From Henckelia pumila (Eukaryota; Streptophyta; Magnoliopsida; Lamiales; Gesneriaceae), in the NCBI RefSeq assembly GCF_033568475.1, contig NC_133120.1, positions 166,997,991 through 167,061,990 of the forward strand: DNA of 64,000 bases. Reading direction: 5' to 3'. The position numbers and the translations under genes are program-made. The notes beneath the pieces were generated by a model that was not told the origin of the DNA, ran no database searches, and saw only the letters and a list, made by a program, of their open reading frames with translations. Below are positions 1 to 12,382 of the stretch, piece after piece (the stretch's first letter is position 1; each line of letters starts with the position of its first letter).

Positions 1-588
1 CTAAGCTCCGAAGGCTTGAAACTAACAAGTGTTCCTGTGCCTAAGCAAATACATTCATTCCCCCACCACATCCTGCAAGGCACGACTCGAACTCCGAATG
101 CGTCATCGAGTAATATGTATACAAGAGGAGGATTTCTTGAAAATGGCTAATACGAGCATTGAGGTGATATATTTGTATGCTTATTTTAATTTCATGTGGC
201 AGCTGTTTCTGGAGATGCTCGTCATGCATTGGAGATTAGTCGGAGAGCTGCAGAAATTGATGATTATCATGCGCTAAAATCTTGCCACTATCCAACTCAA
301 ACACTGCAGGTACGACACTAAGGCTTTTAGGCAACATATCATCTGGTTCTATTCGTTCTCACATCCAGTAACAACATATAACTACTGAATTTGTACTAAA
401 AAATATCTCTGCAAATTTTTTGGTTTAGCAATGCAATCCGTTTTACTAATTCTTCCTTTCTCCTTTGTACCTCCAAATTGCAGTGTTACTGCAATGCATA
501 TACTGGATATTTAGTAGGATTTAGATGGCATTGCCAATTCATAATTTTCCATGATTTAGAGTTGTCTACAACATTAAATTTGTTTCAT
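1..588. other. AT-rich spacer, nothing recognised
   Basis: I see no protein similarity, RNA gene or element end here. The short ORFs in this stretch lack coding character. Confidence 0.5.
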
Positions 589-1128
589 CGCTACAAGAAA
601 AAAGGTCATAGACAATAGTACTTAACGCTTTTGTCCACGTAATTGTTTTTACTATCGGCATTGCTGATTTTCTTAATTGGCGAACTTATGGTTCCAATAT
701 GTGTTCTGAATGGATTGACGTTGATATAGGCTTTCCATATATGAATGTATTATTCCCTCGAATAAATTTTATTATTCGGATTATATTAGTTTCCATATAG
801 GCTTTCCATATATGAAGGTATTTATGTTATGTAGGCCAGAAATGCATTGTAAAGTTAAAAGGTTATTGTATTTTTAAATTTTCTCCGACAAAAATTTATT
901 AATTATTAAACAATGAAGTTCATAATTGATTGTTTGATTGTTTTGTTATTATTTTGGGTTTGTGTTATTATTGTTGTTATCTTGGTTTCGAAGCTGATTT
1001 TGTGGACAATACTGATATGTTATAATGATTTTTATCCTGTTGTAAGTTCCAGAAAACCTTTTGCAATGTAATCTCTAAATTTCTCCGCAATTGTGTTTTT
1101 GGGAGGGAAAACTTTTTCAAGGGAGCGA

Positions 1129-1204
1129 ATGGCAGAACAGTTGACAGAGGAGCAGATCATCGAGTTCAAGGAGGCATTTAGCCTTTTCGATAAGGATGGC
1201 GATG
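1129..1204 (+). pseudogene. Captured first exon of a calmodulin gene
   Basis: The reading frame from the ATG gives the calmodulin N-terminus: [17 protein letters not shown], then the start of EF-hand loop 1 (FDKDGDG). It stops at GATG followed by GTATAC, a splice donor that interrupts the glycine codon at the position where plant calmodulin genes normally carry their first intron. The intact protein is the cytosolic Ca2+ sensor with four EF hands. No second exon with the other three hands follows, so this is a fragment. The retained donor shows that genomic DNA was copied, not mRNA. It lies inside the CACTA-like element, about 600 bp upstream of Ca2+-ATPase exons in the same orientation. Confidence 0.8.
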
Positions 1205-1806
1205 GTATACTCAATTTTAGATCTCTGTTTCTGCTTGATGTGTGTGAATTTATGAGTTGAATGCTTCTAGGACATTCTAACTTCTTGAATGTTAGGTAGC
1301 TGGAGTGTGAATACTCAATTTTTTTTTTCCCTTGAATGTCAGGTAGCTGGAGAGAGTTATATTTCCCACTGATCCGAATCAACATTCTAACTTCTTGAAT
1401 CACTTTGTTGTTGAGTCTATACCTTCCACGCTAAGTTAGTTTATATTCTACTTTATTATTATTATTTTTTGTTTGACACATATTCTGAAAATGATTTTCG
1501 GTACCGAAAGGTCCATAATTTACCAAAAGAGTTGTCTTGGTTATGATTATGAGAAACCAGTAAAAGTAAGATTTCCTGATATTTTTTAAAATGGTCGACT
1601 GTTTTGGCACTTGAACACCACAAAAACTGATTCATTTTGAGATTCGAGCAGATTAGAGGAGATGTTCGAATAATTTTCTATGACAAACTAATTGGAGGGC
1701 GTCTCTTTTATGCTTGCTTCAACACAGCTTTCATTACTAGCAGTTTGTTGCAGGTACCTTCTTCACCTGTACTTCTTACATTCCCTACAGACTCTAATAT
1801 TTACAG

Positions 1807-2262
1807 ATTTATACACATCATAACTGCTGCTGTAAGTTTTAATTTCTGAATAAATAGTTCATTTGGTGCCATTTCTGTCCACTAACTGATGTTTGGTATA
1901 GGTCACGATTGTTGTTGTTGCGGTTTTTGGAGGGCTTCCATTGGCAGTAACCTTGACGTAAGTGTGTCATTAAGTTGTCTGTTATCAGCCACCTACCATT
2001 TTCCCATCTCCAATCTTGTTATTCATGAGCTTGATTTCTCTTTAATTTCCTACAGTCTAGCGTACTCAATGAAGAAAATGATGGCTGACAAGGCCTTGGT
2101 ATGTCATTAATTATGGTTCTCTGTCAGGCTTTGTTCAGTGTTGATATTGTATTCTTCAAGAAATTTCTGATGCAAATTGATCTACAGGTGCGTAGGATTT
2201 CAGCTTGTGAAACTATGGGATCAGCAACTACCATTTGCAGTGATAAGACAGGAACTTTGACA
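1807..2262 (+). pseudogene. Captured exons of a plant autoinhibited (type IIB) Ca2+-ATPase gene
   Basis: Four exons with proper GT/AG borders join in frame: 1807-1831, 1902-1957, 2056-2098 and 2188-2262. They encode the fourth transmembrane segment (VTIVVVAV...GLPLAVTLT), the stalk that follows (LAYSMKKMMADKAL) and the phosphorylation site (SACETMGSATTICSDKTGT), where the Asp of DKTGT is the phosphorylated residue. The family pumps Ca2+ out of the cytosol at the plasma membrane, vacuole or ER. The normal PEG triplet of segment M4 reads FGG here, which removes a conserved proline and glutamate. The match stops right after DKTGTLT. Intron positions resemble the intron-rich ACA8/ACA10 group. It is a fragment without independent pump function. 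Confidence 0.85.
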
Positions 2263-2440
2263 TGGCCGAGATGAACATGAAGAATTCGATTATTTGTTAT
2301 ATTTGAATGATTTTTGTTATATTTGAATGATTTATAATATTGAAATATTTTATATTAGATTTAATTTTCAAAAAATTTGAATATTGAGTGATAATATTGA
2401 AAATTTGTGAATTAATTTTTTTTTTGTTTTTTATTTGAGA

Positions 2441-2827
2441 AAAGACAACGCTTTTTAAACGTTGTCGTAGGTGGAAAAAGCGTTGTTGTTACTAAAAAAG
2501 ACAACGCTTAAAAAGCGTTGTCTTTTTCAAATATCAGTGCGTTGTCTTTGCTCAAAACGACAACGCTGTTTAAGCGTTGTCTTTGACCACGAACTTTCAC
2601 AATACTGGCTACGACAACGCTTTTTTGTGACAAAGACAACGCGGAAAAAGCGTTGTCGTTTTTAGATACGATAATGCTTAAAAAAGCGTTGTCTTTTCCA
2701 GAAACGACAACGCTTTTTCCGCGTTGTCTTTGAGCGTGGTCTTTTACAACACTGGCTACGAAAACGCTTTTTCGGGGACATTAACAACGCGGAAAAAGCT
2801 TTGTCTTTGGCCGTTTTTCTTGTAGTG
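2441..2827. repeat. CACTA subterminal palindromic repeat array
   Basis: About ten units of the form (A)GACAACGC, an A/T or TTTTTCC spacer, then GCGTTGTC occur in both orientations. Each unit is a small hairpin. In CACTA elements such arrays are the transposase-binding subterminal region. The array is dense at this end and almost absent at the left end. Confidence 0.75.
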
Positions 2828-3443
2828 AGAAGCAAATTTCAGAGTTTTGACTCTTTTGAGAGGTGGTAAAAATGATATACAACTAATTGATGGCGGTTTC
2901 ATAATCATAGATGTTGGGTTAATTATTTATTGCTTCAGCCTTTAGATTAATTGTTTGTTAACTTTAGAAATTTACTTTATAAGGTTCCAGATTTGTTTTG
3001 AGGGAAATAATAATCAAGATGATTCTGAAATTCGTTGTAGAAGTTTGGATCATAATTGACAATTGAATATGACATTCAATTTTGGGTCTTCGAATTTCTG
3101 GAATGACTCAGTTGTAATAGTCAAAATGTTTTAATATTTGGATAATTTTGGTAACCTTTCATTTGTGCTTTAATCTTTGTCAATGTTATAGTTTAGTGGC
3201 ATAGTTTTTTCGTGAGTTTGGGTATTCTAAAATATTTAATTTAATAAGATTTTTAATGTTAGTTATTATCATTTAGGCAATAAGTAATTTTTATTTAACA
3301 TTCTTTAGTTTGATTCCAATTTTCATGAATAGAGAAAGATAGGCAAAGTGATATGCAATTGTGTTTATTCTCAATTCTTTCTTTTTCTTTTGTTGATTGC
3401 TATTTTTATGTTTGTAATGATAGGAAATTAAGGTGAAAGGGAT
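2828..3443. other. AT-rich spacer before the hAT-like gene
   Basis: No coding similarity is seen. It may include the 5' end and terminal repeat of the hAT-like element downstream, but I could not identify a terminal repeat or 8 bp target duplication. Confidence 0.4.
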
Positions 3444-5841
3444 ATGTCAAAAAGGAAGATCAATGATTATTTTTTCTCGAAAATACAATGATAAATCAAC
3501 AAATAATCAAACTGTTCCAAATGATCCTTCTCCTTCAAGTCCAAAGTCTACATTGGAAACAAAAAGAACGAAACTTGATCATGAAGTGGTAGATACAATA
3601 GAAAGCATTCATCCGTACTACGAGCGAGATCCTGTAAAATAAAATGTGATTTGGCAGTAACCATGTGATAAACAAGATGAGATTCAGAGAGAATATGTTG
3701 GTATGGGACCGTATCAACCTATTTATAACTATCCTCTTTTTTATTTTAAGCAACAAAGATACAGTTTTCAGTCTTCTTGGTGTATAAAGTTTCTGTGGCT
3801 GGAGTTTTCTGAAGCAAATGAAAGTGCATTTTGTTTCCCATGCTATTTATTTGACACCCTTTCTTCACAACAAAAGAAATTTACTGTTGAAGGATTCAAG
3901 ATTTGGAAAAGAGTGAATTGCAAAAATTGTCCATTGAAAAGGCATGAAGGAGAAATTAGTTCACATCATAGTGATTCTATGCAAAAATGGGAGAGTTTGA
4001 AAAACGTTTCTCAGCATATTAATAGAAAAGAGTCAGAAAAGGTGGTAAAGCAAAATCAATTGCTTTTAAATACTTCCACAAGAGCTGTGCGGTGGCTATC
4101 ATTGCAAGGTTGTGCATTCAGAGGACACGATGATTCATCCAATTCTCACAACCGAGGTAATTTTCTAGAATTTATCAATTTTCAAGAAGATTTATGCAAA
4201 GAAATTGGTGATATTGTTTTGTCTAAAGCGGCTAAAAATGCCAAGTATATAGCACCGTCAATTCAACAAGAGATACTAAAAATTATTGCGGATTTTGTAC
4301 GAAGTAAAATTCATGATGAAATTGGAGATGATAAGTTTTGTATTCTTGTTGACGAGGCAACTGATGAATTTTATAAAACACAAATGGCTCTTGTTTTACG
4401 ATATGTAGATGGTGATGGGGTTGTTAGGGAGCGCTTTATGGAAGTTGTTGTTGTTGATGACACAAATTCCGTGACTTTGAAAACGAAAATTTGCAACATA
4501 CTATCACACCATAAGCTTTTGGTGGAAACATGTGAGGTCAAGGGTACGATTGTGCTAGTAACATGAGGGGAGAATGGAATGGGTTACAAGCTTTGTTTCT
4601 CAGAGATTTTCCATATGCCTACTATGTTCATTGTTTTGCTCATCGAATCCAACTTTCCTTAGTTGCAGCAGCTAAAGTGGTTTTTGAGGTATGTTTTTTT
4701 TTTCTTTAAATTAACTTCCATTGTCAATTTTGTGACTGTTTCTTCAAAGAGGAACTGTCAGTTACAATCAATTAGGGAAGATGAAATAGTTGATTTGATA
4801 TTATTATGAGAACTTGGGACTGGTAGTGGGTTTAATCAAGCTTGTGCTTTACAACGTCTTGGATCTACTCGTTGGAGTTCACATTACACCTCTGTTGGTA
4901 GAGTTATTGAATTGTTTCATTCAATTTTTACTCTTCTTGAAGATCTTATGGAAAAGAGATCAAAATCTAGTATATGTGCAAAGTATAAAGGTTTATATAT
5001 GGGAATGATGACATTTGAATTTTTTTTCATGTTACTGTTGATGTATAGAATTTTGGAAGTATCAGATATCTTATGTCAAGCATTGCAACGAAAAGATCAA
5101 GATATTTTGAATGCAATATTGAAACTAGTCACAACTACAAAATTACTCTTCCAAAAGATGCGAAATGATGAATGGGTGGATTTTATATGGAGTGTAAATG
5201 ATTTTTGTGGTGTTCATGATATTGAAGTGTCTGATTTCTCTGATCCATACCTCCAAGATAGTAAACTTTCTTGTCAGCAGAAAAATCATTTCACATTGGA
5301 GGAGTATTATCATTTTCATGTATTTAATAACAACAGATTTAATGAGAAATCAATGGAGCTACTCATTTTGTGTGATGCCTTGAATCCTAGTGATGAATTT
5401 CAATCATCTCTGATAGTGCTATTTGTTCTTTGTCTAAGAAGTTTTATCCCTGTGATTTTTCTGGAGATGACATGGAACATCTGAGAAGTCAGTTGAATCA
5501 TTACAAGCTTGATGTTTTTGAGGATCCGCGATTTAAACATATCGATTCTCTTCCTAAATTATTTCAATTGCTAACCGAAACAAAGAAGTCAAAGATTTAC
5601 TTCATGATTGATAGGTTGATCTGTTTAGTCTTAACTCTTTCGGTTTCTACTGCAACAACAGAGTGGGCATTTTCAGGGATGAAACTTATCATGCAGGACC
5701 CAACTTCACAACAAAATGAAACAAGAATATCTTAACAATGCTATGATTTTGTATATTGAGAGAGAGATTGCTCGTGATATTGATTTGGAATATATATTTT
5801 ATAGGTTTGATCTTTTGACAAATAGATTGCGATTGAAGTAG
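3444..5841 (+). pseudogene. Decayed hAT-superfamily transposase of the TTF-zinc-finger/DUF4371 type (zinc finger MYM-type 1-like)
   Basis: The start at 3444 gives MSKRKINDYFF, a basic start typical of the group, but the frame breaks after about 15 codons. From 3703 the frame carries a TTF-type zinc finger region (GPYQPIYNYPL, then FCFPCYLF and the NWKR-like WKRVNCKNCPL stretch), then a DUF4371 transposase core (CKEIGDIVLSKAAKNAKYIAPSIQ, then ILVDEATD). The core frame stops at 4564, and a likely intron or insertion follows at about 4690-4760. Later frames (4912-5484, 5430-5841) cover the central part and the C-terminal hAT dimerisation region (LTLSVSTATTEWAFSGMK, then LNNAMILYIEREIA). Family members cut and paste DNA with 8 bp target duplications. 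At least three frame changes make it non-functional. The element's ends were not found. Confidence 0.75.
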
Positions 5842-6239
5842 TATGTATAATTTTGTTGACGTACTCCCCTGATCGCAGGTGATTGATCACTCGTCAAAAG
5901 TCATGGGCAGAAGAAAATATAACTCAAATTAGAGATCATTCTCTTTTGTATATTGATTTGGGTATCTATTAGAGCCATGGGTATAATTTGGATTTTCAGT
6001 TCTTGGATCCATGGGGAATTTTTCAAATCGGTTGGTGTTGGTGATGGGTATGTTTAAGTATTTGAGAGCAATGAGATTTAAGGCTTTGAGACATAGATTG
6101 TACGTAAGGGTTCATGCTTCCATGGGTCTTAAACTCAACCAAGTAGAATCAATCGTGGGATTAGATTTCGTTCCCACAGACGACTCCAATTGAAGCGTTC
6201 AAAAATTTTACATCAAATAAATTACCTCAAACCGATAAC
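5842..6239. other. Spacer with an unrecognised 60-codon ORF
   Basis: The + strand frame at 6011-6193 (begins MGNFSNRLVLVMG) is open but matches nothing I recognise. It could be a relic of the 3' part of the adjacent transposon or of an unrelated gene. Confidence 0.3.
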
Positions 6240-6432
6240 TTACGAATCAATTTCTTCAATAAACCAAGTCGGATGATCCCAAAATATTTCTGTGTATAAA
6301 AAAAAACATGTTAGATGGCTCGCTAGAGGCAAAGCCTCTCCGACGCTCAAGTCAGTATAGGATTCGATAGAAAATGTATGGAAATTGCAAGGGATAGAAA
6401 ATACATATATGAGATGTGTAAGAGCATGTAAA

Positions 6433-6491
<59 letters not shown>

Positions 6492-6600
6492 AAACGTATT
6501 AAAAGCGTGTAGAAGGCGTATAAAACCATGTAGAAAAAGTACCATAATAAGGGTTAGAGACCCTTATTTATAGGAATAGATTCTCAGTTCATAATGTACA
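6240..6600 (-). mobile_element. Possible LTR remnant related to the Tat-type LTR at 56863-57681
   Basis: A 19-base string, CTCCGACGCTCAAGTCAGT (6338-6356), recurs exactly at 57015-57033 inside a Gypsy LTR. In both places a minus-strand TATAAATA follows at higher coordinates (6565-6572 and 57116-57123), so the relative order of putative promoter and leader is the same. Outside these points I see little alignment, and the ends are not defined. Confidence 0.35.
6435..6489. repeat. (TA)n microsatellite
   Basis: Uninterrupted TA dinucleotides, about 27 units. Open frames of alternating Tyr-Ile across it are artefacts. Confidence 0.98.
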
Positions 6601-7644
6601 AGACAATTAAATCCATGCACATCCATGTAATATTCTGATATCTAAAATATAAATAACATATGATAGGATTTTTATCATATCATCACCCTTCATTTACTGC
6701 TGATGCGGAAGCAATTAATTTTGGTTTCACAGCAGATCGTAAAGAGATACAAGGTGGTTGTTACATCTAATTAACTAAGTGATAATTAACCCTCACAACA
6801 TAATGCACGTTCTATTGATGATGATTTGCATCGATTCTATGACATATCGGCATCACTATACGTACAAACGGACAGACAAAATTGGGAATTGGGATTTTAT
6901 CCGAGAAATTGAGTATTTTGGGTTTTAATATGTTGCAACTTATCAAAATTTAGTTTTCATCAAATAAATTCAATTTTGTTAATTTTTTTTCACGGGAAAA
7001 CACTAAACTTATCGAATATTGATTAATTAGGACAACTTACATTACTAAAATCTCAATTTAAATGGCAAGTCAATTTCAAATATTGCGACAGATATCGACT
7101 CACTGTTCTAACTCCAGAGAATAACTCAGCTGGAGTACACATCATACACAGTTATGTACGTGTTTAATGAATTTCTAATTTAATGATTAGGCAAATTTGG
7201 TATTTGAATGAATACTTTTAAGCTGTATCTTGTTGGATTCTTCTTCTTGGAAACAACATAATTAAAAAAACCTTAATGATCATTAGTTCTGGTATATAGA
7301 TCGGTAGTATCTTTAACCCAAGTTCACTGTTATTTTAATTTGTACCAAAATGTAACATTGTCAACTCTTTATGGAAGCTAACAGGAAACCTTTTTCCCAG
7401 TGAACTAAAAACAATGTAAAGATAAAAGCAGGCCTTGTTTTTTAGCAGTTGGATGGTTTTATTAGTAAACTTCAAAAAGGGTTTAAAAATCATGCATGCA
7501 AACTTACGCAACTGCCACATTTCGTTATCAGTGTTTTTTTGGCATTTTTTGTGCATGTCTGCATTAAAAATGGTAAGCCGGCCACGTTTAGCATATCTGC
7601 TTCTTCATCCTTTTGTCCTGGACTGGCGAATTGATTCTCCTACA
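6601..7644. other. Upstream region of the BBE-like gene
   Basis: AT-rich non-coding DNA. The proximal 60 bases contain a clear TATA box; I see no other element that I can name. Confidence 0.45.
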
Positions 7645-7650
7645 TTTTCC

Positions 7651-7660
7651 TTATATATAA
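7651..7660 (+). promoter_or_regulatory. TATA box of the BBE-like gene
   Basis: TTATATATAA lies about 41-50 bp upstream of the ATG at 7701. Transcription would start near 7680-7690. This rules out the in-frame ATG at 7665, which is only 4 bp past the box, and supports 7701 as the start. Confidence 0.65.
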
Positions 7661-7700
7661 GGGCATGTACTCGAGAAAATCGACAGAAAACGGCACGAAA

Positions 7701-9341
7701 ATGAAGTGTTGTACGAGTTCTGTGTTGTTTTCTTTTAGTGTTTTTGTGTTACTTTTGGCTTCTGCACTATGCCATCAACATGAAGATACGCTTAAATCTT
7801 GCTTGATTGATCGTAACGTCGGGAATTTCACCGTATACCCGAGTTCACATAATGATCCTAGTGTTTACTTCAGTTTTCTTGATTTTTCGATTCAGAATCT
7901 TCGTTTTTCTGGTCCCACGGTCCCGAAACCGATAGCCATCATTTTGCCGGAGAGCAGAGAGCAGCTGATAAACAGTGTTGTCTGTTGCAGAAAAGGGTAT
8001 TTGGAGATTAGAGTGAGGTGTGGTGGACATAGTTACGAGGGAACTTCATATGTATCTAATGATGGATCGCCGTTTGTGTTGATAGATGTTATGAATCTGG
8101 ATCGAGTATCCGTGGATGTCGAATCAGAATCGGCTTGGGTCGAGGGAGGTGCGACTCTAGGCCAGACTTATTATGCCATCTCTGAGTCGAGCCCTGTTCT
8201 TGGATTTTCAGCAGGATCATGCCCCACCGTGGGGATTGGCGGGCACATAGCCGGCGGTGGATTCGGGTTATTGTCAAGAAAATATGGCCTTGCTGCTGAT
8301 AATGTGGTGGACGCACTTCTTATTGACGCGGATGGCAGGCTACTAGACCGGGAGGCCATGGGGGAAGACGTGTTCTGGGCCATTCGAGGAGGCGGCGGCG
8401 GTGTTTGGGGCGTTGTTTACGCATGGAAAATCCAGCTGCTGAAGGTACCGGAAACGGTGACATGTTTCATTCTTTCTAGGCCTGGAACAAGGCGTCACGT
8501 GTCGAAACTAGTCGACAAATGGCAGCGTGTCGCGCCGGAGCTAGTAGACGACTTCTATTTGTCGGCTTTCGTCGGGGCGGGGCTGCCACAGATGAAAACA
8601 ATTGGCCTCTCGGTTACCTTCAAAGGGTTCTTTTTAGGTCCAAAATCAGAAGTTGTATCAATCCTAAATGGGGTGTTTCCAGAACTGACTATTTCACCAG
8701 AAGACTGCCAAGAAATGACTTGGATCGAATCCGTTGTCTACTTCTCAGGATTGGACGGCGATGGAAGCGGCTCGGCCGCCGACTTAAACGACCGGTTTCT
8801 ACTTGATAAGCACTATTTCAAGGCTAAATCAGACTATGTGAGGGCTCCCATATCAGAAACAGGACTAATGTCTGCCATCACGATTCTTGAAAAGGAACCA
8901 AAGGGATATGTCATCTTGGATCCTTACTGCGGAGCTATGCGCGAAATAAGCAGCGAATCCATAGCTTTCCCCCACAGAAAAGGCAACCTTTTTGGGATAC
9001 AGTATTTAGTGGAATGGCAAGAACAATACAACTCCGAAAGTAAAAACTACATAGATTGGATCAGAGGATTTTACAATGCAATGACACCATATGTCTCGTC
9101 CGGCCCGAGGGCTGCTTACATAAACTACATGGATTTCGATCTCGGGGTTATGGATTACTTAAACAACAGTGTTTCAGTTGCTGATCCAGTGGAGATGGCA
9201 AGGACCTGGGGGGAGAAATATTTCTTGAAAAACTATGAGAGATTAGTCAGAGCCAAGACAATTGTAGATCCTTTAAATGTTTTCAGGAATCAACAAGGTA
9301 TTCCTCCAATGTCTGCTTCTTATGGAAAAGCACAAGTATAG
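7701..9341 (+). CDS. Berberine-bridge-enzyme-like FAD-linked oxidase (reticuline oxidase-like), secreted
   Basis: A 546-residue intronless ORF, the usual length and structure for plant BBE-like proteins. Residues 1-24 form a hydrophobic signal peptide ending near ALC, so the protein enters the secretory pathway. The FAD-binding PCMH domain covers about 75-250. It has both residues used for bicovalent flavin attachment: His110 in RCGGHSYEG and Cys174 in [11 protein letters not shown]. The C-terminal BBE domain ends with [18 protein letters not shown] and [10 protein letters not shown]. The usual NYRDLDLG-like active-site region reads NYMDFDLG (near residue 480). Family members oxidise alcohols, monolignols, cellodextrins or alkaloids with O2, and the substrate here cannot be deduced. 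No frame defects are visible. The start at 7701 is chosen because of the TATA box at 7651. Confidence 0.95.
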   Translation: MKCCTSSVLFSFSVFVLLLASALCHQHEDTLKSCLIDRNVGNFTVYPSSHNDPSVYFSFLDFSIQNLRFSGPTVPKPIAIILPESREQLINSVVCCRKGYLEIRVRCGGHSYEGTSYVSNDGSPFVLIDVMNLDRVSVDVESESAWVEGGATLGQTYYAISESSPVLGFSAGSCPTVGIGGHIAGGGFGLLSRKYGLAADNVVDALLIDADGRLLDREAMGEDVFWAIRGGGGGVWGVVYAWKIQLLKVPETVTCFILSRPGTRRHVSKLVDKWQRVAPELVDDFYLSAFVGAGLPQMKTIGLSVTFKGFFLGPKSEVVSILNGVFPELTISPEDCQEMTWIESVVYFSGLDGDGSGSAADLNDRFLLDKHYFKAKSDYVRAPISETGLMSAITILEKEPKGYVILDPYCGAMREISSESIAFPHRKGNLFGIQYLVEWQEQYNSESKNYIDWIRGFYNAMTPYVSSGPRAAYINYMDFDLGVMDYLNNSVSVADPVEMARTWGEKYFLKNYERLVRAKTIVDPLNVFRNQQGIPPMSASYGKAQV

Positions 9342-11020
9342 TAAAAAGGAAAAAAGAAAACATATACAATGGAATGAGTTTTCATTTCATTTTTTTGATA
9401 TTAAGCTAGCCCTCTGTTTCATTTTTCTTCACATGCATGCATATTAATAGAAAGGATCCACTCCACTTTATGGTATATCTTGCTTCTGTGAATTAAAAAG
9501 GAAAAAAGCATATACAAAGGAACCTTATGTAGTAGCAGAAAATATTATAAGGTTATAACACCTTTGCGGTTACTTTTGTGTTGGCCACAAAAATTCAAGA
9601 AATATCCAAATTGACTTTATCTATAAGACTATATGCAAGCTATGTGAGCTCCAGTATTCAATAGTCTGAGCCCATATGTGAACCCTGGATTTTTAAGGCT
9701 CCAAATACTAAAATTTTTATTTTTATTGATTATATTTAACGTGATTGTACCAAGATAAATTAATATCAAGAATATTGGATTTTGAAAATTTGCATATTAA
9801 GATAAAATATATGCAAGATAAAAAGATTGAACATATCAAGTAATCTCAGATCTTGAAGTAATCAAATCTTGGAGAGAATACTATTCAAATTTTGAATTCA
9901 AGGTATCCTAGTTGATCTAGACTCTCAAACCCTCAGACAAATCACACCACAAGTTCTCTCAAATCTCGTGTGACACATTAGGGAAGAGCGGCAAAACGCT
10001 GCAGATATTTTCAGAAGTTCGAAAACGCATCACTAAGTCCAGAATTCTTTAGTGATGCAAATGATAACAGAATCCGATCTTCACCGTTCAAATTTCAGAA
10101 TAGATGTTATCAACATGTAGTTTACATTTCAGTCTGATCCAACGGCTAGAACTTTTTCTACATTTTTTGCAAGAATTCTGCACAGATTCTACTCGGTAAT
10201 AAATCAGCTTTTGTTCGTGGATCATTAACGAATACAAACGAGCTCCAAACCAGATCTCCACCGTTCACAATTTAGACTACATCCTAAGGAATGACCAGAC
10301 CACATTCCATGTCGATCTGACGGTTCAATATGTCTCTAACTTTTCTGAAAATTGACTGAATTTTTGATAAGTGGGCTTTGTGTTTTAAAATCCTATATAT
10401 GCTATAAAATTCGATCGTTCATGATATTTTGAAATCTTTTTAAGTACTTTCCATTCTTGATACTATTTTGTGAAAAAAAATATGTTTTAAGGGCACTGTT
10501 ATTACTTGAATTAGGAGTGGAAAGAAAATTTTCGAACCATGATAAGTTATGCCCCTGATGCCCCTTAGAGGGATTACAAATTACATATAGTGGACTTATC
10601 AGAATTTCAGTACCGTGTCAAGTCAAGTCAAATCATATTATAATAAGTCAAGTTTTGAATCCAAGTATAAATTTTTGTCATATATATATGTATATATTTT
10701 AATCTATGATCTATGAATTTTTGTCAAATTCTGAATCAGGTCTACGTTTCTTCGCTTGAGGAGTTCTGAATTTGTAGGGCTTGATATTTGTGAAAAGCTT
10801 TGTGCGTTAAATTGTAGGTCAAATAAATCTATTATGGACTTCTATTTATGGGCCCAAATAACAATGTGTAAACGCTAAAGGCTGAGCGCTATGAATCGCT
10901 GGGCATGAAAATTGCGCTATAGCGCGTTTTTTAAAACACTAGGAAAAACAGAGTTAGACTTCATAAAAACAAGAGGAAAATAAAATGGAGTAAGACCCGA
11001 AGCGTGAACGATTAAAAAAA
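9342..11020. other. Gene-free AT-rich region
   Basis: It includes the 3' flank of the BBE-like gene. From about 10078 to 10340 two diverged stretches share wording of the type CTCCACCGTTCA...TTTAGA...GATC(T/C)GACGG, suggesting an old internal duplication or repeat. No coding similarity was found. Confidence 0.4.
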
Positions 11021-11333
11021 AGGGAAAATTGCTTTTTTGGTCCTGTATATTTGTCAGTTTGCGATTTTGGTCTTCTAGATTTTCGGATTTCAGTTTTAGA
11101 CCGCTATCTTTATTTTTTTGGTAATTTTAGTCCTTTTTCCGACGTGGCGCTGATGTGGCACCAATGTAGTGCTGATGTGGAGCTGATGTGTACAGTGTCA
11201 CGTAATCATTTTTGAATAAAAAGGACTTAAATTGCCAAAAATCAGAACTTGCAGGACTAAAACTGAAATATGAAAATATAAAGGACCGAAATTGCAAAGT
11301 AACAAACATACAGGACCATAATTGGAGTTTTTC
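11021..11333. mobile_element. Foldback (MITE-like) inverted-repeat element, copy 1
   Basis: The left arm starts AGGGAAAATTGCTTTTTTGG and continues TCCTGTATATTTGTCAGTTTGC. The right arm carries the reverse complement (GCAAAGTAACAAACATACAGG, then ACCATAATTGGAGTTTTTC). The two arms pair over most of the element, with a centre near 11170 in direct-repeat wording GCTGATGTGG. There is no coding content. A-rich flanks hide any target duplication. It is the same family as 12751-13065. Confidence 0.75.
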
Positions 11334-12382
11334 AAAAAAAAAAAAAGAAGAAGACCAAAGGAAAAAACAAGCAATTAGTATCAAAGAGATTATTAATCAT
11401 CGTGAGATCCGATCGATATGAAAAAGAAACCTGAAAATAAGTTATAATGATAGGATTACTGAATTTAATTGAACAAAGAAGTTGGAAAAATAAAAAAAAT
11501 AAAAAAGATGAAAATTAAAGATACTGAATGATTAAAAAAAAACAAGGAAAGGATTTAAAAAATTAAATCATGATTGTTTGAAATGATAACTGTGAAATAT
11601 TATTTGTTATCGAAAAATCTGTGAAAAATTATGTGTCTACATTCATTTGCAAACTACAACCAATATTCATAGCGCATTCAAGTTCGTTACCCACCTGCTT
11701 TGCTGCTAGTATTTAAAAATATGGGTGATAAATTTTGTGAACTTTTTAGATTCTTTTACACCTTTTTTATGTACAAAATTAATACTAATAAATTGAGATG
11801 TTATCAATTTACTGATCAGATTCGGAACCTTGTACAAATTGAAAAGCTAATTTTAAACCGTTTATTTTGATACTTTAACTGTTGATAGGATAAATGCAAA
11901 TTTAGTAACTGATATATATAGGCCTAAATATTGCATCGGTAAGCTCCCATTTTGTCGAAACACAAGCCACAATGTAATTTCATTTAATTTTTAACTACTT
12001 GAATAGTTTAGGACTTGTCTCGTCAAATCATTTTGTATATATTAACAATTAATATTCATGTGTAGAGAATTATACATCATTTCTAATGATACAAAACCAT
12101 GCATATGGATGCTGGTCTCGAGCGAGCTACGTAGATTATCGTACTTCTTAAATCACTCATCAATCAAAGACTCAAATTTAGAGACTAAAATCAAGAAATA
12201 TATTTTATATACGATCATGTTTTATTTGTGGTACTATTATATCTTTTTTGTGGTATAGAATAGTAACGATTTCGATACACAAATTGCAATGATGTGGTAT
12301 TATAGTTCCTCAAATGTGGTACATATCATATATATAATTTGTTTCAAAAATTTGAATTTATAAAATATGAGGTGGGAGAGGA
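11334..12382. other. AT-rich spacer
   Basis: I see nothing recognisable. Confidence 0.4.

Larger units (their letters stand above)
589..2827. mobile_element. CACTA-type DNA transposon carrying host gene fragments (Pack-CACTA-like)
   Basis: The right end, read on the minus strand, begins CACTACAAGAAAAACGG, the canonical start of CACTA (En/Spm) elements. The left end begins CGCTACAAGAAAAAAGG, the same sequence with CACTA decayed to CGCTA, and the match continues for several bases (GGTCATAGAC against GGCCAAAGAC). The right interior is packed with short palindromes on ACAACGC/GCGTTGT, as expected for CACTA subterminal repeats. Between the ends lie a calmodulin exon and four Ca2+-ATPase exons, and no transposase, so the element is non-autonomous. 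The flanking triplets are cat and aga, so no 3 bp target duplication survives; the left boundary is the less certain one. Confidence 0.6.

Noticed and set aside
1032..1403. 123-codon minus-strand ORF
   Set aside because: It is antisense to the calmodulin exon and has no similarity of its own.
589..2827. Helitron or Pack-MULE as the carrier of the captured exons
   Set aside because: No CTRR end with hairpin and no long Mutator-type inverted ends were seen; CACTA ends and subterminal repeats fit better.
6240..6573. Open frames of Tyr-Ile repeats across (TA)n
   Set aside because: They are a by-product of the microsatellite; the flanking parts show no coding pattern.
7665..7700. Upstream in-frame start for the BBE-like protein
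   Set aside because: The ATG at 7665 is only 4 bp past the TATA box and would put 12 polar residues before the signal peptide.
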